Part shown: piece after piece, positions 35,591 through 44,942 of the stretch
Position numbering within the stretch: position 1 is the first letter of the stretch
How the letters are laid out: each line of letters opens with the position of its first letter
Assembly: GCA_029204225.1 (NCBI GenBank)
Contig: CM055101.1
Location: 4,901,246-4,965,245, forward strand
Length of the DNA stretch: 64,000 nt
Direction: 5' to 3'
From: Diphasiastrum complanatum
Lineage: Eukaryota; Streptophyta; Lycopodiopsida; Lycopodiales; Lycopodiaceae
Made by a program: the position numbers and the translations under genes
Notes under the pieces: generated by a model
Databases searched by the model: none
Told to the model about the DNA's origin: nothing
Seen by the model: only the letters and a program-made list of their open reading frames with translations

Positions 35591-36327
35591 TGTTGAATTT
35601 CACACGTGTGGACTGTCCACTACATGTACTTGTGATCTCCTAAGGTGTGTAGATGCACCAAGATCAAGACTAGATTGAGATTCAAGATCAATCTTGAATC
35701 CTATGGCAAAAACACACTACTACATGCATTCAATCACTTCCAACTCTCACTCACACGTGTGGGAAGTATTCAAAAAATAATCTAAGTAAAAACAAGCTGC
35801 TCTCCTCGGGTAGAGAGAGAAAATACATCAAGAGCTCTCGGGTAGAGAGAGAAAGCTAGAAATCCAATAACTCACAAAATCCATGAAATCACCAAATCAA
35901 TTGATTTCAAAATGAGGAGTACAATGATACTAGTAGGTCCACGAGCTACCACTATGCTTAACTATGATTGGACCACATTTTGTCACCTCTTGATCCTATT
36001 GGATCATTGATCTATGCACCTCTTAATTCTATTGGACTATATTCAAGCACACCTCAATTTCCTATTGGACCTCACAAGGTTCCACCTCTATATCCTATTG
36101 GACCTCTTGGAATTCATCAAACAAAAACTTTACACTTGTCTACACTCTAATTAGCAAGTGTTTAGCCTCTTACTCTATTTTGGCTCAATAGTGACATTAC
36201 AAGTGGAAATGCATAATTTGCCATCTATGCCAAATTTATTCCTATCAACATCCTACACCTAGATGCTTGATGTAAAAAACATAAGACCCCTATATCTAAC
36301 ATAGATAATCTTTTTCAATTCTTCACA
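35591..36327 (-). repeat. 3' LTR of element C, 737 bp
   Basis: On plus it runs TGTTGAATTTCACACG... to ...CAATTCTTCACA. CACACGTGTG palindromes lie at 35,601-35,610 and 35,752-35,761. Two tcgggtagagagaga blocks form a short internal repeat near 35,817 and 35,840. Confidence 0.96.
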
Positions 36328-36345
36328 CTCCTCCTAAAAAATTAT

Positions 36346-39300
36346 CTATGAAGATTTGAGCATTGATCTTGATATAACTCCAAGATTAGATCTATGCTTG
36401 ATGAAAGCACTTTTGCTCAAAGGCTTGGTGAGTAGATCGGCAATACAAGAGGACGAGTTGACATGCTCCAAATAGATTTCTCCTCCAATAAGCTTTTCTC
36501 TCACAAAATGGTGTGCCACTTCTATGTGCTTGCTTCTTGCATGAAATATGGGATTATTGGCAAGAGCTTGGGCCGAGATGTTATCACACTTGATCATTGG
36601 TAGATCATCCTCCTTGATGCACTTTAGTTCCATTAATAACCTCTTGATCCAAAGCACTTCTTTGGTAGTTGTAGTGAGTGCTTTGTACTCGGCCTCACAT
36701 GAAGAGAGAGATATAGTATCTTGCTTTTTGGAAAGCCAAGATATTAGATTGCCTCCAAGAAAGATAGTGTATGCACTAATAGACTTTCGATCCATTTTGT
36801 CACTTGCAAAGTCCGAATCCGAGTAGCCAATAATGGATAGATCTTCACTTTTATAGAGTAGACCATAATCACAAGATGAAGATACATATCTTAAAATCCT
36901 CTTGGCCATCTTCCAATGATGGATCTTAGGTTCTTGCATAAATTGACTCAATTTGTGCACACAAAAACTAAGATCGGGCCTAGTAATGATAAGCCAAATC
37001 AAGGAGCCTACAAGACTCCTAAAAAGTGTGATGTCCTCAAAGGATATTTCATCACCTTTATTAGGATCTTTTACAATTTGCTCCATTGGAGTATCTATGC
37101 TCTTAGAATTTTCCATATGGAATTTTTTCAACATAGAGTGAGCATATCTAGATTGGCATATAAAGACATGATTTTCATAAAAATCAATTTCTAGGCCTAG
37201 GATGTAATGTATCTCTCCTAGATCTTGCATTTTAAACTCACATCCAAGTCCTAGCTTGGTTTCATCAACTAGCTTGATACAACTTCCACAAAGAATAATG
37301 TCATCAACATAAATTAGAAGAATGACAATATTGCTATCAACAAACTTTAGATACATGGAAGGATCATAGTCACTAAGAGTAAATCCTAGTGACATAAGGA
37401 AAGAGTTAAGTCTTGAATACCATGATCTTGGTGCTTGCTTGAGTCCATAAAGACTTTTGAAGAGCAAGCACACTTTGGACTCATCCTTGATGAATCCTTG
37501 AGGTTGTTCCATATAGATCTCCTCCTCAAGATAACCATTTAGAAAAGCATTAGATACATCTAATTGGAACACCTTCCACTTGAAAAAACAAGCAAGAGAA
37601 ATAAGAATTCTTATTGTCACCATCTTTGCAACGGGTGCAAAGGTTTCCTCATAATCAAGACCATGGATTTGAGCAAATCCTTTGGCACATAATCTTGCTT
37701 TATGCTTGTTAATGGTGCCATCATGATTGAACTTGATCCGAAATACCCACTTGCAACCAATCACATGCTTGTTGGAAGGAGGATCCACAAGTTCCCAAGT
37801 ATTGTTGGTGATCAATGCATCATACTCTTGCTTCATGGCATCATACCACTCCTTGGTATTAAGTGCCTCTTGTACATTCTTTGGCTCTTCATGAGAGACA
37901 TAAAAAACATAATTAGTGGAATCAAGATCCACTTGTTTGCCTTTGTCAACATATGAGAGCCTCTTAGGCTCGGATCTATCTCTCATGGATCTTCTTGGTG
38001 AAAAAATCCGAGGAGAGTCTTCTTCAAATCTCGACCCCATCACATCATGATTGTCTTCAAAATCAATAATTGATGATGCATCCATAGATTTCTTGATCTC
38101 GGCCTCTTCAAATGATGAGTGTTGATCTTCATGAAAGACAACATCTCTACTTTCAATAACTTGAGAAGTAGAGAGTATAAAGACTCTATAGGCCTTCTTG
38201 GTGGATGAGTATCCAACCATGATCCCTTTGCATGCACTAGGATCTTCCTTCTTCCTTGTTTCCAAGGGCATATGGACAAAGCATAAGCATCCAAAAATTC
38301 TAAGGTGATCAACCTTAGGCTTCTTCAAAAATAAGATTTCATATGGTGACTTTCCTCCAAGAGCTATATGTGGGAGCCTATTGCAAAGATAATTTGCACA
38401 ATTAATGGCTTCTCCCCAAAAATCTTTGGGCAAAGATGCCTCAATTCTCATAGATTTTGCACATTCACATAGAGATCTATTCTTTCTCTCGGCCACTCCA
38501 TTTTGAGATGGAGAGTAGGCACAAGAAAACTCTCTTTTAATGCCTTCAAGCTCACAAAAGTCTTGAAATTTATTGGAGATATATTCACCACCTCCATCAC
38601 TTCTAAGAGCTTTAATCTTGAATGAGAATTGCTTCTCTACATAAGCTTTGAAAATAAGGAAATGATCAAACACCATAGATTTTGAAGCAAGAAGATATAT
38701 CCAAGTGAATCTTGTGTAATCATCAATGAAAGTAACAAAACAAGTGGCTCCTCCCTTGCTTGTAGTTGATGAGAAATGCACATCCGAGTGGATTAACTCC
38801 AAAGGATGCTTGCTTTTGATAGAAGATCTTGTAAATGGCTTTTTGTGAGATTTAGCAATAGCACAAGCCTCACAAGGCTTGATCTTCTTGGAGAATGACT
38901 TTGGCAAGCCAATAGCTTTGGATTCTTTGATCATAGAGAGCATGGATTTGTAGTTGGGATGTCCCAACCTCCTATGCCATAATTCCTCCATAGAGAGCTT
39001 GTTCACAAGAGCAACATTACAAGCATTCACATACTCATTTGGATCTAGTTTATAGATGCCACCAAATCTAGATCCTAATGCAAGTATCTCATCATTCTTC
39101 TTGATAGTGCAAGTATCAACATTGAATTTTACATCAAGGCCATTATCAAGCAATTGGCCAACACTAATAAGATTCTTGGTAAGCTTAGGTACATAAAGAA
39201 CTCTAGAGAGAGAAAGAACTTTAGAGGATGCAAGCTTCAAGGGAATGTTCCCTATGCCTTCAATAGGACATTCAAAATCATTTGCAGTGTATATTGATTT

Positions 39301-40335
39301 CTTCACTCCATCATAAGGTGCAATAGAAGAGAAAGAGTCCTTGGAGCTACACATATGTGAAGAGGCTCCACTATCAATATACCATAGGCCGTCCTTCTTG
39401 AAAGGAGTAGATGAGAAACTAGAGACCATAAGAGATCCCTCTCCATCACTTGCAATAGTGTCTTCCTTCTCATTGGTAATATTGGCTTGCTTGAGTTGAT
39501 TCTTCTTTTTGAAGCAATTGGTGGCATAATGACCTTTCTTGCCACAATAAAAGCACTTGATCTTCTTCTTCTTCTTGAGCTTGGATGATGAAGCATTAGA
39601 GGAATCATCTTCCTCCTCATCTTTGTCTTTGGATTTGACTTTGTCCTTGCTTGAGGATTGTTGATGTTGGTTCTTGCTCCTCTCTTTGTGCTTATCCTTG
39701 GCAAAAAGAGCTTTGCCATCATTATGAGTGAGAGAAAGCTTGTCCATCCTCAAGAGCTTATACTCTTGTCTTGATTCTTCTGAAATTAGCACACTTTGGA
39801 GAGCCTCCAAACTTGGTAGCTCCTCCTTAATGGCATAGGATTGGACAAGATTATCAAATTCACTTCTCAAGCCATTGAGAATGACTTGAACTAGCTCATT
39901 TTGATTGATGGAATCACCAATACAAGCAAGCTCTCTATGAATATCTTTTACTCTCAAAACATAACTAGATGCACTCTCATCACTCTTTTGGCTACTTTGA
40001 AAGATTTGATTCCTAAGAGTGAGAAGCCTAGAGGTATTCTTAGCCTCATAGATAGTCTTGAGACAATCCCAAGCTTCTTTGGCTGCTGTACAAGTACCTA
40101 TCTCCCTCAATATCTCATTAGAGACATTCATCTTAATGTAGTGGAGAGCCATCCTAGCTCTCTTTTTGTATTTTTGAACCTCTTGAAGAACTTGTGGTTC
40201 TTCTTCAAGGCCAAGAACTATGTCCATCACGTCTTGAAGGATCAAGATGGACTCCATCCTCATTTTCCAAATTGAATAATTTGAAGTGGTCAATCTTTCA
40301 CTTGGTTCCAACAAGGATGAACCCATTGAAGACAT
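36346..40335 (-). CDS. Intact Gag-Pol polyprotein of copia element C
   Basis: Open from 40,389; I prefer the internal ATG at 40,335 (MSSMGSSLLEPSER) because the related element G has a stop just upstream and starts there. Numbering from the first Met (1,347 residues): UBN2-type Gag ~25-230; Lys-rich linker; CCHC knuckle CFYCGKKGHYATNC 279-292; protease DSGA 339-342; pre-integrase WHRRLGHPN ~471-479; zinc CEACAIAK ~506; integrase D,D,E in HSDV, LRSDGGGEY and VAERKNR (~536, 598, 634); RT with CKWVFR ~879, QLDVSNAFLNGYLEEEIY ~942 and YVDD 1027-1030; RNase H with SDSDFAS ~1190, SCEAEY ~1231 and CDN ~1268; terminal IADLLTKPL. All catalytic positions are present. Encodes the full machinery for reverse transcription and integration, and could serve the non-coding elements nearby. 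Confidence 0.97.
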   Translation of the reverse strand: MSSMGSSLLEPSERLTTSNYSIWKMRMESILILQDVMDIVLGLEEEPQVLQEVQKYKKRARMALHYIKMNVSNEILREIGTCTAAKEAWDCLKTIYEAKNTSRLLTLRNQIFQSSQKSDESASSYVLRVKDIHRELACIGDSINQNELVQVILNGLRSEFDNLVQSYAIKEELPSLEALQSVLISEESRQEYKLLRMDKLSLTHNDGKALFAKDKHKERSKNQHQQSSSKDKVKSKDKDEEEDDSSNASSSKLKKKKKIKCFYCGKKGHYATNCFKKKNQLKQANITNEKEDTIASDGEGSLMVSSFSSTPFKKDGLWYIDSGASSHMCSSKDSFSSIAPYDGVKKSIYTANDFECPIEGIGNIPLKLASSKVLSLSRVLYVPKLTKNLISVGQLLDNGLDVKFNVDTCTIKKNDEILALGSRFGGIYKLDPNEYVNACNVALVNKLSMEELWHRRLGHPNYKSMLSMIKESKAIGLPKSFSKKIKPCEACAIAKSHKKPFTRSSIKSKHPLELIHSDVHFSSTTSKGGATCFVTFIDDYTRFTWIYLLASKSMVFDHFLIFKAYVEKQFSFKIKALRSDGGGEYISNKFQDFCELEGIKREFSCAYSPSQNGVAERKNRSLCECAKSMRIEASLPKDFWGEAINCANYLCNRLPHIALGGKSPYEILFLKKPKVDHLRIFGCLCFVHMPLETRKKEDPSACKGIMVGYSSTKKAYRVFILSTSQVIESRDVVFHEDQHSSFEEAEIKKSMDASSIIDFEDNHDVMGSRFEEDSPRIFSPRRSMRDRSEPKRLSYVDKGKQVDLDSTNYVFYVSHEEPKNVQEALNTKEWYDAMKQEYDALITNNTWELVDPPSNKHVIGCKWVFRIKFNHDGTINKHKARLCAKGFAQIHGLDYEETFAPVAKMVTIRILISLACFFKWKVFQLDVSNAFLNGYLEEEIYMEQPQGFIKDESKVCLLFKSLYGLKQAPRSWYSRLNSFLMSLGFTLSDYDPSMYLKFVDSNIVILLIYVDDIILCGSCIKLVDETKLGLGCEFKMQDLGEIHYILGLEIDFYENHVFICQSRYAHSMLKKFHMENSKSIDTPMEQIVKDPNKGDEISFEDITLFRSLVGSLIWLIITRPDLSFCVHKLSQFMQEPKIHHWKMAKRILRYVSSSCDYGLLYKSEDLSIIGYSDSDFASDKMDRKSISAYTIFLGGNLISWLSKKQDTISLSSCEAEYKALTTTTKEVLWIKRLLMELKCIKEDDLPMIKCDNISAQALANNPIFHARSKHIEVAHHFVREKLIGGEIYLEHVNSSSCIADLLTKPLSKSAFIKHRSNLGVISRSMLKSS

Positions 40336-41077
40336 TTGAAGTGAAGAAAACTCAGATGATGAACAATAAATGTTGTTACACACTTTCAATAGGATCCAAT
40401 AATTGAGTACTATCTCCTCTTATGAAAGATCTTACAACATTTGTGAATTGATTCTCACTAGCTACACAAATCTCTCTAAAACAAGATCTATTTCACATCA
40501 AATGATGGAGTATAGGCAAAGTTAGGATCCAACACTCTTAGCACGTGTGAAATACACTAAGAAACCAAATTTGACTCAAATACAATGATATTGCATGAAA
40601 CAAAATGGCTAAGATCTCAAAACAGTGCCTAGATCACATATAGATGAGATTGGCAAGCATACAACTGTGATTTTGGATCAACCAAGCAATCTCTTGACCA
40701 AACCAAATGTGTCCACCCAGGTCTAGGTGCCCTACCTAACCCTCTTCAAAAGCTTATAACTTTTGATTGGCTCAACCAAATGGAATGAAACTGATTGCAA
40801 CAGAAACTAGACAAAAATAGCTTCAAAACAAGCTATCAAGCAAGATAAATGGATCAAACATGAGAGAGAACTTCCAAACTGAAATTGGATGTTCCTCACA
40901 CGTGTCTGAGCACCTGATTCCGTACAGTACCAGATCAGACCCAATCAATGTCCTTTTGATCTCTTTTGATCCAAGATTGAACAAGATAGCTAGGAAAATG
41001 GACCTTGACAATTTCTAGCTCAAGATTGATGAAAATTTTTCACTTAGATGGATCAAAATGCATGGTAACCTTAGGTA

Positions 41078-41090
41078 GGCTCTGATACCA
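41078..41090 (-). promoter_or_regulatory. Primer-binding site of element C
   Basis: The minus strand reads TGGTATCAGAGCC immediately after the 5' LTR. It is complementary to the 3' end of plant initiator tRNA-Met, as is usual for copia elements. Confidence 0.9.
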
Positions 41091-41827
41091 TGTTGAATTT
41101 CACACGTGTGGACTGTCCACTACATGTACTTGTGATCTCCTAAGGTGTGTAGATGCACCAAGATCAAGACTAGATTGAGATTCAAGATCAATCTTGAATC
41201 CTATGGCAAAAACACACTACTACATGCATTCAATCACTTCCAACTCTCACTCACACGTGTGGGAAGTATTCAAAAAATAATCTAAGTAAAAACAAGCTGC
41301 TCTCCTCGGGTAGAGAGAGAAAATACATCAAGAGCTCTCGGGTAGAGAGAGAAAGCTAGAAATCCAATAACTCACAAAATCCATGAAATCACCAAATCAA
41401 TTGATTTCAAAATGAGGAGTACAATGATACTAGTAGGTCCACGAGCTACCACTATGCTTAACTATGATTGGACCACATTTTGTCACCTCTTGATCCTATT
41501 GGATCATTGATCTATGCACCTCTTAATTCTATTGGACTATATTCAAGCACACCTCAATTTCCTATTGGACCTCACAAGGTTCCACCTCTATATCCTATTG
41601 GACCTCTTGGAATTCATCAAACAAAAACTTTACACTTGTCTACACTCTAATTAGCAAGTGTTTAGCCTCTTACTCTATTTTGGCTCAATAGTGGCATTAC
41701 AAGTGGAAATGCATAATTTGCCATCTATGCCAAATTTATTCCTATCAACATCCTACACCTAGATGCTTGATGTAAAAAACATAAGACCCCTATATCTAAC
41801 ATAGATAATCTTTTTCAATTCTTCACA
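41091..41827 (-). repeat. 5' LTR of element C, 737 bp
   Basis: Near-identical to the other LTR. CACACGTGTG at 41,101-41,110 and 41,252-41,261. It is also homologous to the LTR of element G at 46,784-47,511. Confidence 0.96.
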
Positions 41828-41978
41828 ATTCCAGCTTTGTGAGAGAGTGATAGAACTGTGATTATAAGTCCATTTGTTGGATTAGAAATCAAATTTGAGT
41901 GAAACACTGCAAGTGTGAGACCTTTGTGAGTTTCAAGTCAATCAGATCTATTTCTTGTTTGTAGAAGTCACTAGTAAG

Positions 41979-43490
41979 ATGGAATCTGCTGGAGCATACC
42001 TTCTAGAAGCTAGTGAGAGGTTGAATTCTACAAATTATGCTATTTGGAAGGTTAGGATGGAGTCACTCTTGGTGCTCCAAGACCTTTATGTGTTCTTGAT
42101 TAGATGAAGATGAACCTCTAGGTGCACAGGAGTTAGCTAGATACAAGAATAGATCTAGGCTTGCACTTCATTGTGTGAAGATGAATGTGAGCAATGATTT
42201 GTTGAGAGAAGTATCAGCTTGTACTAGTTCTAAAGAGGCTTGGGAGTCTTTAAAATCAAGCTATGAGTCTTCTAGAGTTCTTATGCATAGAAATCAAATT
42301 TTGCAAAGCATCAGGAGAAGTGAGGAGAGTGCACATGATTATGTACTCAAAATCAAGTCTCTAAATAGGGAGTTGGCTTCCATTGGAGAGAAGATTCATG
42401 ATGGAGAGCTTGTACAAATTGTTCTTAATGGTCTAGGAGATGACTTTGCAAATTTGGTCGAAAGTTTTGCCATCCAAGACACTTTGCCAACTATAGAAAA
42501 ACTTCACAGTGTATTAGTGGCTGAAGAGTGTAGGATTCTCCATGCAAAATATAGGATGAGTTCCTTGTCTTTGTAAGAGAAAGCCAATTTCTCAATCAAG
42601 GGCAAAAAGAAGACCAATGGAAAGAAGAAGCATCCAAAGGAGGCCAAAGAAGAGGATGATGCATCAAGCTCAAAGGACAAGTCAAAGCAGAAATGCTTCT
42701 TTTGTAGAAAGAAGGGGCATTATGCATCTGAATGCTACAAGAGGCTAAGAGCACAAGTGGAGGAGGACAAAAAAGGAAACCTTTCAAAGTAGGAAGAGGA
42801 GGAGGAGGATGAAGTAGATGCATTCTTGATGGCATCTACATCCTCACCAACAAGCAATAGCAATTCAAGAGACAATTGGTGGATCGACAGTGGGGCTAGC
42901 TCTCACATGTCTTGTGAAAAGGATTTTTTCTCAAGCTTACACTCTTTCAATGCTGCTAAAAAGTTTGTCTTTACTGCAAATGATGAAGAGTGTAGGATAG
43001 ATGGTGTTGGCACCATCTCTTTGTGTCTAGAATCCTCAAAATGCATGGATCTAGAAAATGTCCTTTATGTACCATCAATCACCAAGAATATGCTTAGTGT
43101 TGGTCTACTCTTAGAAAGTGGTTTGGATGTCCACTTTAAGCATGGTGTTTGCTTCATCTTGAAGAATGATGTTTGCATTGCAAAGGGATTTAAACATGGA
43201 AGATTGTTTAAGTTGGAAGCTAGCGTTGCTTTTGAAAGAATGAGCTTGGCAAAGGAGGAGATCACTCAAGAGGAGATCTTGGCAAAGCGTGATCTTGCTT
43301 GCATTGAGGAGGAGCATCAAAAGGAGGAAGATCTTGAGGATCAGCCTCAAAGCATGAGAGTTCCAAGGGAGTCCTCAATGACAATGGCCGAGTCATCAAA
43401 TTGCATGCAAATTGTCCATTCAAGTGTGCATCTTGCAAGGATGGTTCATTGTACAACTTTTCGGTGTCATTCCAGAATAATATCTACGGA
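41979..43490 (+). pseudogene. Copia element E gag-protease fragment
   Basis: ATG at 41,979 gives MESAGAYLLEASERLNSTNY. A frameshift near 42,100 is followed by a long open Gag stretch (from 42,175), then a stop, a Lys-rich segment with knuckle CFFCRKKGHYASEC near 42,692, another stop and the protease region with WWIDSGASSHMSC at about 42,885 and VLYVPSITKNMLSVG. After about 43,230 the sequence becomes Glu-rich (EEITQEEILAKRDLACIEEE) and no integrase follows. Related to A, C and G but the most diverged. Element C sits in its leader. Confidence 0.85.
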
Positions 43491-43555
43491 ACATTAAATC
43501 GAATTTTAGAAAGTACGATACATGTGCAACTTTTGCAAGAAAAACAATGCTTTTA

Positions 43556-44942
43556 CTACAATTTCAAAATCACTTTTTTATTTTTTATCGGTATAGAACG
43601 ACGATTTCCATTCATAGCGTTAACTCCAATAGTGGCAACATTTATTGTCCCAAGCAGGTACGAATTATGGATTTGAGCATTGTCTGCTAACAGTTCGATA
43701 CAATCTTCTCGAAAATTAGCCAGTGTAATTTCTGGGAAGAAGCATGGATGTATGTGTAGAGGCGCAATTTTCTTAACGATTTTTGCTTGGGTATAGATCA
43801 ATGTGAAATTCGAGGACCCCTAATTGTTTCGAGGGTTTTTTTTATGAACTGTAAAATTACGAAGCTTTATACAATCCTTAATAACCAAAGTCTCGAAATT
43901 CGGGTAGTACAGTTGTTGGATAGACAATGTAATTGTAATATTTCCACATATGTCTACCAAGTCAAATTTCATGTACGTCGCGTATAGTACGTTCATCACA
44001 AAGTTGCCGTACTTCGATAGAATTTGGCCCTCGATCATTACATTCTGCAAGCCTAATTCTATGTCTTCTATGTACACTTGTCTATTTGCAGGTCGCAATT
44101 TTGATGTAGATGCTTCAAAAACGTGTAGTCGTTTACGGATGGGTTCAATAGTAGGTAACTCCGCAGGTCGTTTAAGTGCTGAATGTATTTCGTCAGGCAT
44201 TCGATTCAAGTACACTGTATCAACAGTCGTAGCCATACATTCTGTATGCAGCAGATGCTAAAAATTAGTTAATACTATTTATGCGGCCCGTGCGTCATAC
44301 ATAAAATGTATTATAACAATCCGTTATAAATATACAGGAACCTATTACTATGGAAATGACCGCATACAATATAAATGGTACTGAATATGTAAACAGTGTT
44401 TTTTTTTTGTGCAGGTCTTAATTCTATTTACTGATATTACCTAAACTTTCATGTCGTTGAACATCTTGTTCTATTTGTTGGACTTCATCTGCACAACAGT
44501 GCATTCATGTTAGGTTGACGACATATAAATAAAGTTATATAAGGACCAATATACCTACTTTGTGCGCATGGCAATCTAACATAATTATCCGTAAACTTTC
44601 AAAGTATTTTTTTAATTATGTTTGTTTTTCAAACACTTAAATAATGTTTGGGTTTTTTTTTGTAAATTTTGATATAGAAAACCTGCCGTTTTCTAGCAAG
44701 ATCTACTAGCATACCGTCTGTCAATGGAAGAGAGGTTTCTTTTTCTATCTGTTGAAGTTCTTCTGTGAAAGCACAATATGTTTCATGAGTATGCGGTATA
44801 TTGAATTTAGCATAACCACAAAATTGTGCAAGACGTGTTGTTTTAAGTATGGAATTGATTTATTGTACTGCAATAAAATATTACCATCAGTAAGTACAAA
44901 ATCGTCATCGATTTCTGAGGCTGCAATATGCGAAGCAGCCAT
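43556..44942 (-). CDS. OB-fold protein (SSB/SOSS-B/RPA-like), four exons, possible premature stop
   Basis: Phase-consistent minus-strand exons: 44,942-44,885, 44,762-44,715, 44,488-44,441 and 44,241-43,820, with GT-AG junctions. The N-terminus reads MAASHIAASEIDDDFVLTD, followed by two related 16-residue exons. The last exon has VYIEDIELGLQNVMIEGQIL, KFDLVDICGNITITLSIQQL and LVIKDCIKLRNFTVHKK, the order of strands seen in single-OB-fold ssDNA-binding proteins (DLxxGLxNVxxxGxV, D.TG.I.L, GD.I.L.N). After the TAG at 43,820-43,822 the same frame stays open to 43,556 and begins with a FTLIYTQ segment like the end of an OB domain, so the stop may be a mutation or an unrecognised intron. It could be a host gene copy or an RPA-like gene carried by a transposon such as a Helitron. 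Upstream lies repetitive DNA, not another gene. Confidence 0.5.

Larger units (their letters stand above)
35591..41827 (-). mobile_element. Ty1/copia element C, full-length, very young
   Basis: 6,237 bp with 737-bp LTRs at 35,591-36,327 and 41,091-41,827. On reading them against each other I see one difference (a/g, near 36,193 versus 41,693). TSD ATTCC lies at 35,586-35,590 and 41,828-41,832. The minus-strand primer site TGGTATCAGAGCC abuts the 5' LTR (plus 41,078-41,090). The polypurine tract TAGGAGGAG abuts the 3' LTR (plus 36,328-36,336). One uninterrupted gag-pol ORF lies between. By structure it is potentially autonomous. Confidence 0.97.

Noticed and set aside
36548-38312. Plus-strand ORFs within element C
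   Set aside because: Antisense shadows of the intact gag-pol; they mirror conserved codons of the real frame.
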